Shown here one piece after another: positions 35,228 to 44,446 of a stretch of 64,000 nt of DNA. The position numbers were made by a program, and so were the translations under genes. Where the stretch lies: the NCBI RefSeq assembly GCF_029854195.1, contig NZ_CP122960.1, positions 558,001 through 622,000 of the forward strand, given 5' to 3'. Position 1 is the stretch's first letter, and every line of letters begins with the position of its first letter. Origin of the DNA: Amylibacter sp. IMCC11727 (GTDB lineage Bacteria > Pseudomonadota > Alphaproteobacteria > Rhodobacterales > Rhodobacteraceae). The notes below the pieces were generated by a model. The model had not been told where the DNA came from. It was given only the letters and a program-made list of their open reading frames with translations, and ran no database searches.

Positions 35228-35986
35228 TCAGGATTTTTTGGTGGTTTTCCGGCTCTGTGCGAGGCGGTAGCTTTCGCCATTCATCTCCAGGATGGAGACA
35301 TGGTGGGTCAGTCTGTCGAGTAGCGCGCCGGTGAGGCGTTCTGAGCCGAAGGTCTCGGTCCATTCCTCAAAGGGCAGATTGCTGGTGATCAGGGTCGAGG
35401 ATCGCTCATAGCGCTGCGAGATCAGCTCGAAGAGCAGTTCCGCGCCGGTTTTGCTGAGGGGCACGAAGCCCAGTTCGTCGATGATCAGCAGCTTTGGGGC
35501 CAACATCTGTTTTTGCAGACGCAGGAGGCGTTTCTCGTCGCGTGCTTCGATCAGTTCGTGCACGAGCGCGGCGGCGGTGATGAAGCGCACGGGCAATCCC
35601 TTTTGGCAGGCCGCCAGTCCAAGACCGAGGGCGACATGGGTTTTGCCCGTACCAGAGGGTCCCAGAGCAATGACATTCTCCCGGCGCTCGATCCAGCCGC
35701 AGCGGGCCAGGTCCAGCACCTGCACCTTGTTGAGAGCCGGGATTGCCTTGAAGTCGAAGCTGTCCAGGTTCTTCGGCGCGGGGAACTTTGCGGCTTTGAT
35801 CCGGCGCTCCACCATGCGCCGCTCGCGGTCGATCAGTTCCTGTTCGATCAGGCGGAGCAAGAACTGGATATGATCCAACCCTTCGGCAGCGCATTGGCGA
35901 GCCACCTTCTCATACTCACGCAAAATGGTGGGCAGCTTGAGCTTCTTGAGGTGATGGCCCAGCAGGATATCGGGGGTATCGTTCAT
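35228..35986 (-). CDS. istB: IS21 helper ATPase IstB
   Basis: 252 residues. The AAA+ Walker A GPSGTGKTH and Walker B KLLIIDELGFVP are intact, and ITSNLPFEEWTETFGSERLT gives the sensor region. It is a DnaC-like ATPase that guides the IstA transposase to target DNA. ATGA overlap with istA. Confidence 0.95.
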   Translation of the reverse strand: MNDTPDILLGHHLKKLKLPTILREYEKVARQCAAEGLDHIQFLLRLIEQELIDRERRMVERRIKAAKFPAPKNLDSFDFKAIPALNKVQVLDLARCGWIERRENVIALGPSGTGKTHVALGLGLAACQKGLPVRFITAAALVHELIEARDEKRLLRLQKQMLAPKLLIIDELGFVPLSKTGAELLFELISQRYERSSTLITSNLPFEEWTETFGSERLTGALLDRLTHHVSILEMNGESYRLAQSRKTTKKS

Positions 35987-37473
35987 ACCGCGCCCTCCGA
36001 CAGGAGCGCCATGTAGCTGGACGGCTTGGTCGTCGAGACCTCCGCTCTCGGAAGATAGGGGTAGAGCGACAGATCAAGCCGGGCGGGTCGGCGCTCGACC
36101 TGACACAGTGCAAGATGTTTGATCGCATCAAAGGCTATGGCCCGCTTTTGCAACGCCACGCGTACCGCCGCGCACAGAACCGGAAGCTCAAAGCTTTCCA
36201 AGAGCCGCAGAACCTGAACAAACTCCCGCCGTCCCTGCCGGGCTTGGCGCGCTTCCATCAGGCGGCGCAGGGTTTGCAGTTCCTCTGGCATCTCCCAATT
36301 GGCCAGGGGCGCAGCTTGATCCAGCGCGCCGGGCTTGCGCTCCAACAGGGCAAAATAATGCACCGGGTTGAAGACCATTTGCTCGCGTTCATAGCAACGA
36401 GGATGGCGCGCGATGATCGCGCCGCCACAGCCGATCTCAACCACATCCACAAAGGCCCGGATCGTCACATCCCGGAAGCCGTAGGTGCTGGGCACCGAGT
36501 AGTCATTCGTCTTATAGCGCACCAGGGATTGTGAACTCACGCGACCGGTGGCCTTGGCACAGGCCTCATAGGGTGCGGATGGCAAGGACCGCATTGCCGC
36601 AAGGTCGCGTTGCAGCCGTTCGTCAATGGTCTCCGTGTGCCCATGCAGGATGGCCGACTGCCGCTTGCGGCATTGCTCTTCCAGCCACACGTTGAAGCTC
36701 TCGATGTCAGGGAACTCCGGCAGCGGCACCATCATGTTGCGCCGCGACCAGCCAACCAGGCCTTCCACATTCCCCTTGTCATTGCCCTTGCCCGGACGGC
36801 CGTAACGGTCGTCAAACAGGTAATGCGACAGCATCTCGGTGAACATCTGTGTCCGGCGACGGCGGCCATCCGCCTCGATCTTCGCAACCAGGCAGCTGTC
36901 ATTGTCGTAAACCACCGACAGCGGCACCGCGCCGAAGAACGCAAAGGCATGAACGTGTCCGTCCATCCAAGCCTCCGACGTGGCCGCAGGATAGGCCCGG
37001 ATGTAGCAGGCATCGCTATGGGGCAGATCAAAGGCAAAGAAGTGCAGCTTCTGCTCGACCCCGCCGATCACCGCAACCGCTTCGCCAAAATCAGCTTGAC
37101 CATGACCCGGCGGGTGCGACAGCGGAATGAACATCTCACGCGAGACACGGCGGTGCGCGCGAACGTAGTCCTTCACCGTCGTATACCCGCCCGTGAACCC
37201 TTCTTCTTCGCGAAGACGCTCATGGATCCGCTTCACCGTATGGCGCTGCTTCTTCGGGCGATCCAGATCTTCAAGAAGCCACTGATCGATCTTGTCGGTG
37301 AAACCGTCAAGCTTGGGGCGCCGAATATCCTGAACGCGCTGATAGCCCGGCGGCACAGGATAGGCGCACATCTTCCTCACTGTGCCACGCGCCAAACCAA
37401 AATCCCGAGCAATCGAGCGCTGACTGCGCCCCTCATCAAAATGCGCGCGGCGCACCTGCAAATAGACTTCCAC
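35983..37473 (-). CDS. istA: IS21 transposase IstA
   Basis: 496 residues from a GTG at 37473 (GGAGG 9 nt upstream). Helix-turn-helix SQRSIARDFGLARGTVRKM, then a DDE domain with GHGQADFGEAVAVIGG, VVYDNDSCLV and GNDKGNVEGLVGWSRRNMM, and a C-terminal Mu-like beta-barrel. It appears functional. A TTG at 37575 in the same frame is less likely. Confidence 0.93.
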   Translation of the reverse strand: MEVYLQVRRAHFDEGRSQRSIARDFGLARGTVRKMCAYPVPPGYQRVQDIRRPKLDGFTDKIDQWLLEDLDRPKKQRHTVKRIHERLREEEGFTGGYTTVKDYVRAHRRVSREMFIPLSHPPGHGQADFGEAVAVIGGVEQKLHFFAFDLPHSDACYIRAYPAATSEAWMDGHVHAFAFFGAVPLSVVYDNDSCLVAKIEADGRRRRTQMFTEMLSHYLFDDRYGRPGKGNDKGNVEGLVGWSRRNMMVPLPEFPDIESFNVWLEEQCRKRQSAILHGHTETIDERLQRDLAAMRSLPSAPYEACAKATGRVSSQSLVRYKTNDYSVPSTYGFRDVTIRAFVDVVEIGCGGAIIARHPRCYEREQMVFNPVHYFALLERKPGALDQAAPLANWEMPEELQTLRRLMEARQARQGRREFVQVLRLLESFELPVLCAAVRVALQKRAIAFDAIKHLALCQVERRPARLDLSLYPYLPRAEVSTTKPSSYMALLSEGAV

Positions 37474-37730
37474 GGTGTAAATCCTCCAGCCCTCCCTGCT
37501 CAGACAGTTCAGGCAAAAAGTGGACGACTTTTTCGCCGCCCGCACCGCCACTTTGGCGGCGCTACCGTGGTCCAATATTGCGCCGCCCTTTACAAATTGA
37601 GGCCATTGTCGTCAACGATGACACAATCTGCCCCCTTTTGAACACATTTCAACGTCATTTAGGGGCATCTGCCTGACGAGGGCGGAACAAGAAGAGCGAA
37701 AAGCTCTCGTGTGCTTTGAGGTGGTGAGTA

Positions 37731-40700
37731 ATGCCTGATTATACAATCGGCGTGTACGACTTTGATCCCTTTTTCACGTTCTCTCGAACGGTAAATGGGG
37801 AGATTGTCTATGGTGGGCCGGCAAATTCTGAAACGACTGCGGTCATTACAGACAACGGCAGTGGTGTTGCGGGTGAAGGGATCACGGATTCCGACGAAAC
37901 GGCCACGGGTACGATTACGATCAATGGCAATACGTCCACTGGTGTGGATATCAGCGCCGAAGAAAGCTGGACGCTATTAAACGTTGATACTGGCGAAACC
38001 TTTCAAATTATTACCTTTGAAATCGAGAGTGGGCCAGCGGCTGGGTATTACACGATTTCCGAACAGCCGCTTGTGCCGGGGGCGACCTATCGCACAATAA
38101 CCTTTGATACGGATCCGTCAGGGTCTGATGCGACGTTCAGTTATGCCGATTATGTCACCGATATTCCGGATGGTACCGTGGATGGTACGGACGGGGATGA
38201 TGTTATTGACGGCAGTTACGAGGGTGATCCGCAGGGGGAGGAGGTCGATAACCTTGACAGCCCCACTGTAACGCCTGTGAGCCTTGATCTGAATTGGGAT
38301 GCAGAAGGTGCGGATGAGACCGATCTGTTTGGTGGCGTGTCCCAAGATACGGGCGGTATTCAGGTAGACGTTAGTTTCACCGACGATGGGGCTGGGACAG
38401 AGTGGAGTGTTGAATCCACACAAACCCAATACGTTGGACCAGGTGAGTCCTTTGATGCCAATTCCGCATTGTTGTTATTCGGGAACGGGCCGACGGGTGA
38501 CACATCGACCATGCAAGTGGATTTTTCATCCGTTTCGGGGTCTGGGTACAGTGACGAAGTTACCGATGTTCAATTCCGCATCAACGACATTGATAGCGCG
38601 ACTGGTGGGTTTCGGGATGTTGTCACCGTTCGCGCCTTTGATGCGGACGGTAATGAGGTTGAGGTGCAATTCACCATTGGGGGTGATGAAACCCTGTCTG
38701 GCAACACCATTACAGGGGGCGATAACGCCAACTCTGAATCTGATCTGGATGGGTCTGTTCTGATTACCATTCCTGGCCCTGTTGCGTATTTCATCATTGA
38801 TTACGATCAGGGCGGTACAGGCACGCAGGCTGTTTACATCACGGATATCGAATTCAATGCGATGCCATTGGGCGCGAATGATGACGTCATTGATGCGGGT
38901 GCTGGGGATGACAGCATCGACAGTGGTGAGGCGACGGATACTGTTTTTGGCGGCACGGGCGATGACACGATCAACGCGTCTGAGGATGATGACACGCTGT
39001 TTGGTGGCGATGATGCCGATACGTTCCAGATGGGCGATGGTCTGGGTGACGACAGTATTGTGGGCGGCGAAGGTGGCACCGACAACGACACCATTGATGC
39101 GTCAGCGCTGACCTCGGGTGTTACGGTAACATTCACGGGGGGCGAAGAAGGCACGGTTGATGGCGTTGATACGGACGCCACATTCAGTGAAATCGAAACA
39201 CTGATCCTGACAGATCAGGATGATGTTGTGAATGGTTCTGCATCGAGCGAGTCCATGACCATTGTCGCAGGGGATGGGGATGACAATATCACCGGCGGGT
39301 CTGGAGCCGACAGCATAGATGGCGGTGATGGGGACGATACCATTAACCTGAATGATGGGTTTGGGGCGGATGCGATTGATGGCGGTTCTGGGGGTGAAAC
39401 CGAAGGGGACACACTGGACGCGTCTGATCTGAGCAGTGGCACAACTGTGACCATGGATGGGGATGGTTCTGGCACGCTGACGGACGGCACAGATACGGCA
39501 ACGTTTGATGATATCGAGATCATCGAAACAGGGTCCAATGATGACACGATTGACGGGGCTGCTGACACCACAGGGATGACCCTGATTGGTGGCGGGGGCG
39601 ACGATTCCATCGAAGGGGGGTCTGGGGATGATGTCATTTATGGCGATGGCGGTGACCCAAGCGAACCCGGTGTATGGCTGTTTGAATATTATGATCTGGA
39701 TCCGACTGGGGACCCGCGCACGCTAGAGCAAGCTGGATTTACCTTGAATGGGGGGCGGGATCACGAAGGCACGCCCACCGACACAGGGTATTCCGACAGC
39801 ATTGATCCAACGGATTATGACACCGCAGATGATTATGCGTTAAGTTTCACGTCTCAAATCTCTATCACCACTGGGGGTGATTATACGTTTGAAACGACAT
39901 CCGATGATGGATCACAGCTGTTTATCAATGGTCAGCTGGTGGTGGACAATGATGGACACCATGGGATGGTGTCGCAGAACGGTACGATTACACTGCCGCC
40001 TGGCGATTACATCATCGAGATCATCTATTATGAAAACAACGGCGGGAATGGATTAACCGCATCGGTTTCTGGCCCAGACACGGGCGATGTCGCGACGAAT
40101 TTGACGGGGTATCCGGGCCTTTCGCCTGTGCCGGAAAGCGGAAGTGATACGCTGAACGGTGGCGCTGGGGATGACACGATTTTCGCAGGTGCGGATGATG
40201 ATACCATCATCCTTGAAGATGGTTTTGGCAATGACACCATCGAAGGTGGCGAAGGGGGTATCGACAGTGACACGATTGATGCGTCTGCCGTCACGGAAGG
40301 GGTCACGCTGACGTTTACGGGTGGCGAAGAAGGCACGCTGACAACCGCAACGGACACGGCTACATTTTCTGAGGTGGAGCGCTTCGTTCTGACGGATCAG
40401 GACGACACGGTCGATGGCAGCTTGTCTGATGACGAGATGACCATCCTTGCGGGTGCTGGGGATGATACCATCATTGGCGGCACGGTCGCTGATATCATCT
40501 TTGCGGGTGCGGATGATGACACACTCACGGGTGGCGATGGCAATGACACGCTGTTTGGCGGGGACGGGGATGACACGATCACCGCTGGCGAGGGTGACAC
40601 AGCCACAGGTGGGGACGGGGACGACACGTTCATCATTGACCAAACCGATACGGGGACGGGTGGCATTACCATTGTGGGTGGTGAAGGAGATGAAACAGGC

Positions 40701-41408
40701 GGCGATACGCTGGATTTCAATGGTCTGCTGGATCTCGGCTCTTTGGTTATTACGGACGATGATGACGCGAATGGTGGCCTGACGGGCTTTGCGTTTTTGC
40801 TCGACGGCACGCGGGTCGATTTTTCCGAGATTGAGAACATCATTTGTTTTGCCCGTGGCACCAAAATCCTGACCCATTCGGGTGAAGTGTTGATCGAGGA
40901 TCTGGCCGAAGGGGACCAGATTGTAACGCTGGATCATGGGTTGCAGCAAATCCGTTGGATCGGGTCGCGCAGTGTGCCCGCTACGGGAGATTTTGCGCCG
41001 ATTACGATCAGCGCAGGTACGCTTGGCAATCACAGCGATCTGACGGTAAGCCCGCAGCACCGCATGTTGGTGTCTGGTCCGATGGCGGAATTGCTGTTTT
41101 GCGAGCCAGAGGTGCTGATTCCTGCCAAACATTTGCTGAGCTGGGACGGGGTGTATCGCGCACAGATGGACACGGTGGAGTATTTCCACATCCTGTTTGA
41201 CAGCCACCAAGTGATCCACGCCAACGGCGCCCCATCCGAGAGCTTTCATCCAGGCGAACAAGCCATGGATGCTGTATCACAGGAGGCCCGCGCTGAAATC
41301 TTGGCCCTGTTCCCAGAACTGGCAGACCAACCCGCCGCCTACGGCCCCGCCGCCCGCGCGAGTTTGAAGGGGTATGAGGCCGAAGTGCTGGGCCGTGGGA
41401 TGGCGTGA
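37731..41408 (+). CDS. Large RTX-like / PA14 / Hint-domain surface protein
   Basis: 1225 residues, very acidic. N-terminal beta-rich region (1-330), then Asp/Gly-rich calcium-binding repeats of the GGxGxD type (about 385-640 and 800-1000). A PA14-like domain (about 645-785, with FETTSDDGSQLFINGQ) separates them. A C-terminal Hint domain begins near Cys1039 (CFARGTKILT) and includes LTVSPQHRMLVSG. Hint domains in this bacterial group cleave or attach proteins at the Cys. It is probably exported by a type I system. The IS21 element sits 130 bp upstream and may have altered its promoter. Confidence 0.85.
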   Translation: MPDYTIGVYDFDPFFTFSRTVNGEIVYGGPANSETTAVITDNGSGVAGEGITDSDETATGTITINGNTSTGVDISAEESWTLLNVDTGETFQIITFEIESGPAAGYYTISEQPLVPGATYRTITFDTDPSGSDATFSYADYVTDIPDGTVDGTDGDDVIDGSYEGDPQGEEVDNLDSPTVTPVSLDLNWDAEGADETDLFGGVSQDTGGIQVDVSFTDDGAGTEWSVESTQTQYVGPGESFDANSALLLFGNGPTGDTSTMQVDFSSVSGSGYSDEVTDVQFRINDIDSATGGFRDVVTVRAFDADGNEVEVQFTIGGDETLSGNTITGGDNANSESDLDGSVLITIPGPVAYFIIDYDQGGTGTQAVYITDIEFNAMPLGANDDVIDAGAGDDSIDSGEATDTVFGGTGDDTINASEDDDTLFGGDDADTFQMGDGLGDDSIVGGEGGTDNDTIDASALTSGVTVTFTGGEEGTVDGVDTDATFSEIETLILTDQDDVVNGSASSESMTIVAGDGDDNITGGSGADSIDGGDGDDTINLNDGFGADAIDGGSGGETEGDTLDASDLSSGTTVTMDGDGSGTLTDGTDTATFDDIEIIETGSNDDTIDGAADTTGMTLIGGGGDDSIEGGSGDDVIYGDGGDPSEPGVWLFEYYDLDPTGDPRTLEQAGFTLNGGRDHEGTPTDTGYSDSIDPTDYDTADDYALSFTSQISITTGGDYTFETTSDDGSQLFINGQLVVDNDGHHGMVSQNGTITLPPGDYIIEIIYYENNGGNGLTASVSGPDTGDVATNLTGYPGLSPVPESGSDTLNGGAGDDTIFAGADDDTIILEDGFGNDTIEGGEGGIDSDTIDASAVTEGVTLTFTGGEEGTLTTATDTATFSEVERFVLTDQDDTVDGSLSDDEMTILAGAGDDTIIGGTVADIIFAGADDDTLTGGDGNDTLFGGDGDDTITAGEGDTATGGDGDDTFIIDQTDTGTGGITIVGGEGDETGGDTLDFNGLLDLGSLVITDDDDANGGLTGFAFLLDGTRVDFSEIENIICFARGTKILTHSGEVLIEDLAEGDQIVTLDHGLQQIRWIGSRSVPATGDFAPITISAGTLGNHSDLTVSPQHRMLVSGPMAELLFCEPEVLIPAKHLLSWDGVYRAQMDTVEYFHILFDSHQVIHANGAPSESFHPGEQAMDAVSQEARAEILALFPELADQPAAYGPAARASLKGYEAEVLGRGMA

Positions 41409-41441
41409 GAGTAGGTCACGTAACTTTGCTATGGCAGGTAC

Positions 41442-41470
41442 TTGTCATATCCACTTCAAACGCGTATCTG
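41442..41470 (+). promoter_or_regulatory. secE: Promoter of secE-nusG
   Basis: TTGTCA (41442-41447), a 17-nt spacer and TATCTG (41465-41470), 30 bp before the secE ATG. It gives secE its own promoter now that tRNA-Trp lies about 24 kb away. Confidence 0.55.
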
Positions 41471-41500
41471 GGCCATTGAAATAGACCACAGGAGCCGATC

Positions 41501-41692
41501 ATGGCTATCACCAATCCATTGCAGTTTATGCAGCAGGTTCGCGCTGAAGTATCCAAGATTGTTTGGCCGACGCGTCGGGAAACGTTGATCACGACCGTGA
41601 TGGTGTTTGTTATGGCGTTTATCTTTGCGTTGTTCTTCTTTGGTGTGGATCAATTGGTGCAGTTTTTTCTGACGATGATTTTGGCAATCTGA
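41501..41692 (+). CDS. secE: Preprotein translocase subunit SecE
   Basis: 63 residues, the short single-helix form usual in alphaproteobacteria. The amphipathic QQVRAEVSKIVWPTRRETL motif precedes one membrane helix (about 30-58). It is part of the SecYEG channel. AGGAG 7 nt before the ATG. In related genomes it usually follows tRNA-Trp directly. Confidence 0.96.
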   Translation: MAITNPLQFMQQVRAEVSKIVWPTRRETLITTVMVFVMAFIFALFFFGVDQLVQFFLTMILAI

Positions 41693-41854
41693 TCTTGAAT
41701 TTGCCGCCCTCGCGCGGTATTGCGCCCCATCCCTTACAGTATCAGCCTTTAGAATCAGACAAGGCAAATGTATCTGGCGGGATTTCAGGTGCATAAGTAT
41801 CTGTAAATGAATTTACGGCGGCAAGGTCCGCCCAACACGAAGGTATCGGTCAAG

Positions 41855-42388
41855 ATGGCGTTACGTTGGTATTCGGTTTCTGTGCTCTCTAACTTTGAGA
41901 AAAAGATTGCCGAAGCGATCCGCGAGGCGGTTGCACAAGAAGGTCTGGAAGACGAAATCACAGAAGTGCTGGTTCCGACCGAAGAAGTGATCGAAGTGCG
42001 CCGCGGCAAGAAAGTTCCGACAGAGCGTCGTTTCATGCCAGGGTATGTTTTGATCCGCATGGAGATGTCTGAAAAAGGCTATCACCTTGTGAGCAACATC
42101 AACCGTGTGACGGGTTTCCTTGGCCAGCCAGGCAAACCCTCCCCGATGCGTGACCGTGAAGTTGCTGCGATCCTGAACCAAGTGGAAGAGGGGGCAGAGC
42201 GCCCACGCACATTGATCAGCTTCGAAGTGGGCGAGAACGTGAACGTGACAGACGGCCCGTTCGAAGGTTTTGCAGGCATGGTAGAGGACGTGGACGAAGA
42301 AAACGCCCGTTTGAAAGTGACCGTGTCCATCTTTGGCCGCGCCACACCTGTGGAACTGGAATACACGCAGGTTGCAAAACAGACCTAA
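41855..42388 (+). CDS. nusG: Transcription termination/antitermination factor NusG
   Basis: 177 residues from the ATG at 41855, giving the family start MALRWYSVSVLSNFEKKI. NGN domain 1-110, KOW domain about 125-175 (GENVNVTDGPFEGFAGMVED). It binds RNA polymerase and links it to Rho or the ribosome. A GGCGG/CCGCC hairpin lies in the 162-bp gap after secE. Confidence 0.96.
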   Translation: MALRWYSVSVLSNFEKKIAEAIREAVAQEGLEDEITEVLVPTEEVIEVRRGKKVPTERRFMPGYVLIRMEMSEKGYHLVSNINRVTGFLGQPGKPSPMRDREVAAILNQVEEGAERPRTLISFEVGENVNVTDGPFEGFAGMVEDVDEENARLKVTVSIFGRATPVELEYTQVAKQT

Positions 42389-42414
42389 GTTTTTGATCAG
42401 CTGCTGACAGATTG

Positions 42415-42450
42415 AACCGCAAGAGGCCCTGCCTTTTGCGGTTTTTCTTT
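42415..42450 (+). terminator. Intrinsic terminator of secE-nusG
   Basis: AACCGCAA and TTGCGGTT form an 8-bp perfect stem, followed by TTTCTTT. It ends the unit 27 bp after nusG, so rplK is not cotranscribed here. Confidence 0.85.
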
Positions 42451-42462
42451 TGGTAACAGGCC

Positions 42463-43425
42463 CTAAGATCTGTACAGGCCAGGAACCAAGGTTTCTGCCA
42501 AATCTTGCAGGATTTCAGGGGCCGTGCCGTGCGGTTGGACAGGGCCATAATGCACATCATAACTGCCGCCGAGTTTGGCGAAAATCTCGGATGCGTAGCG
42601 CAGGGAGGCAACGCGGCGGCCCAGTTCGTCATTTCCGCCCGACAGAACAGCGGCCAAGCGGCGGGTGCGGTAATAATGCGAAGAGTTGCGCATATCCGTG
42701 GATGCAGGAACGATTGGGGCGGCGCATTCATCAGAGATGCGCGTGATGCCATTGCGCCATGGCCGTTCAATCAACAGGCCGTTTTCCATACGAGGCACGC
42801 GCCCTGATCCAAACACCAACAGGGCGCCGCCTTCGTTCAGATGCGCGCGCATACCGTTTAGGGTTTGGCGGGCGGTGATCACCTGGTCTTTGCGATCAAG
42901 GTCCACGGCGATAATGCGATCTTTGCCCAAGAAACGTTCTGCTTCGCGGCCCGCAACAACTTTGAGATCGGAGCGATGTGCGCGCAGTGCCCCTGCGTGG
43001 GCGATGAAATCAAACGTGCCGATGGGATGGGTTGCACCGATCACAACGGGCCCTTGGGGCGGTACATTTTCAAGGCCAATTGGGGTGATCGTTGTGCCAC
43101 CGTTCATGGTGAGCAGCGTTTCCACAAGAGCATCCCCTGTGCGCCCATCGAGCGCCACAAGCATCTGGCGTGTTTCGCGCAAGGCAAAGAAGGGCTGTCC
43201 TGTTGTGGCGCGGCTGATGCCATCAATTGTGCCCATAAAGCTGCGCAGTGCTTTGAGTTTGAAATTTGATCCCACAGGGATTCGAAGCCGTGCGCGTAAC
43301 AGCTCTTCTAACGGGTCTGGTGCGTGGCTGTTCACAAGTCTCTCGTGTGGCGTGCGCAATGCGCGATTTAAAAATGATACGGCACCGCACTTGGGTCTGA
43401 CCGCGCTCAAGGAACTGACATACAC
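42463..43425 (-). CDS. Lysophospholipid acyltransferase-like protein (COG3176 type)
   Basis: Up to 320 residues. The GATHPIGTFDF motif is the His-x5-Asp active site of haemolysin-like acyltransferases, and AVDLDRKDQV and GALLVFGSGRVPR match the downstream blocks. It probably acylates a lysolipid at the inner membrane. The start is uncertain: GTG at 43425 is the longest, GTG at 43335 (after GAGAGACTT) is also plausible. Convergent with nusG, divergent from the symporter gene. Confidence 0.75.
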   Translation of the reverse strand: MYVSSLSAVRPKCGAVSFLNRALRTPHERLVNSHAPDPLEELLRARLRIPVGSNFKLKALRSFMGTIDGISRATTGQPFFALRETRQMLVALDGRTGDALVETLLTMNGGTTITPIGLENVPPQGPVVIGATHPIGTFDFIAHAGALRAHRSDLKVVAGREAERFLGKDRIIAVDLDRKDQVITARQTLNGMRAHLNEGGALLVFGSGRVPRMENGLLIERPWRNGITRISDECAAPIVPASTDMRNSSHYYRTRRLAAVLSGGNDELGRRVASLRYASEIFAKLGGSYDVHYGPVQPHGTAPEILQDLAETLVPGLYRS

Positions 43426-43499
43426 GTTGCATCACGTTTTCCAAGGTGGCAAGGTTTTCTAAACGGGTGTGACCGTTTCGGATTGAAACAGGGGGGATC

Positions 43500-44417
43500 A
43501 TGTTGGGAGCAGACGGGGGCGACATCGATTCTGTTGTTCTGAATTTTTCACCAACCAGTTTGACCGTTCTGAATTTGGTTCTTGCTGTGGTTATGTTTTC
43601 CATCGCGCTTGAATTGCGGCCCAGTGATTTTGCGCGCTTGGCCCGCGCCCCGAAACCAGTTTTGACGGGACTGTTTTCGCAGTTTATTGCGCTGCCAGCT
43701 TTGACGTTTTGTTTTGTGGTGGTGATGCAGCCGCAGCCGTCTGTGGCGCTGGGCCTGATGTTGGTGGCGGCCTGTCCGGGGGGGAATATTTCCAATTTTA
43801 TCACCCAGCGGGCGGGGGGGAATTCGGCGCTGTCGGTGACGATGACCGCCTTTGCCACGGTGTTTGCCATTCTGCTGACGCCTGCCAATGTGGCCTTTTG
43901 GGGTAATCTGTATGAACCAACACGGCGGATTTTACGCGCGACCGAGATTGATCCCGTGTCAGTGGCGATCACGGTTGGGTTTATGTTGGTGCTGCCGCTG
44001 ATATTGGGGATTTATGCGAATGTTGCGCGCCCCGCGCTGGCGGCCCGATTGCGCCGCCCCATGCAGAACCTTTCGATGTTGATATTCATTGCGTTTGTGG
44101 TGCTGGCGTTGGCAGCAAACTGGGCGTTGTTTTTGCAATATGCGTCCATGGTGGCGGTGTTGGTGTTTTTGCACAACGGTTTGGCGCTGGCGGCAGGGTA
44201 TGGATTGGCGTCTGTTGTGGGGGTGTCTGATTTTGATCGCCGCGCGATCACCATTGAAACGGGCATTCAAAACTCGGGCCTTGGGCTGATCCTGATTTTC
44301 GGGTTTTTCGACGGGCTGGGCGGCATGGCTGTTGTCGCCGCGTTTTGGGGCATGTGGCATATTATTTCGGGCATTTCGCTTGCCAGTGTTTTGGGGCGCA
44401 CAAAGGCGGCCATGTAG
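43500..44417 (+). CDS. Bile-acid:sodium-symporter-family (BASS) transporter
   Basis: 305 residues, about nine or ten membrane helices. The family motif ACPGGNISNFITQRAGGNSALS marks the first sodium-site crossover, and ETGIQNSGLGL the second. Substrate unknown; relatives move organic anions such as bile acids, pantothenate or pyruvate. 29 bp before the next gene. Confidence 0.9.
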   Translation: MLGADGGDIDSVVLNFSPTSLTVLNLVLAVVMFSIALELRPSDFARLARAPKPVLTGLFSQFIALPALTFCFVVVMQPQPSVALGLMLVAACPGGNISNFITQRAGGNSALSVTMTAFATVFAILLTPANVAFWGNLYEPTRRILRATEIDPVSVAITVGFMLVLPLILGIYANVARPALAARLRRPMQNLSMLIFIAFVVLALAANWALFLQYASMVAVLVFLHNGLALAAGYGLASVVGVSDFDRRAITIETGIQNSGLGLILIFGFFDGLGGMAVVAAFWGMWHIISGISLASVLGRTKAAM

Positions 44418-44446
44418 GTTGGTTTACGGATAAAAAGGAGAGTGTG

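Larger units (their letters stand above)
35068..37594 (-). mobile_element. Complete IS21-family insertion sequence
   Basis: 2527 bp. The ends TGTCAAGGGCGGAGCAA and, inverted, TGTAAAGGGCGGCGCAA agree at 22 of 27 positions when extended; subterminal GGGCGGCGnAAAAGT repeats follow at both ends, as usual for IS21. It is flanked by the 7-bp direct duplication AATTGAG (35061-35067 and 37595-37601). istA and istB are intact and coupled. Confidence 0.93.

Noticed and set aside
37731..41408. Antisense long frames opposite the RTX protein
   Set aside because: They arise from the Asp/Gly-rich codon bias (GAT/GGC repeats) and show no family features.
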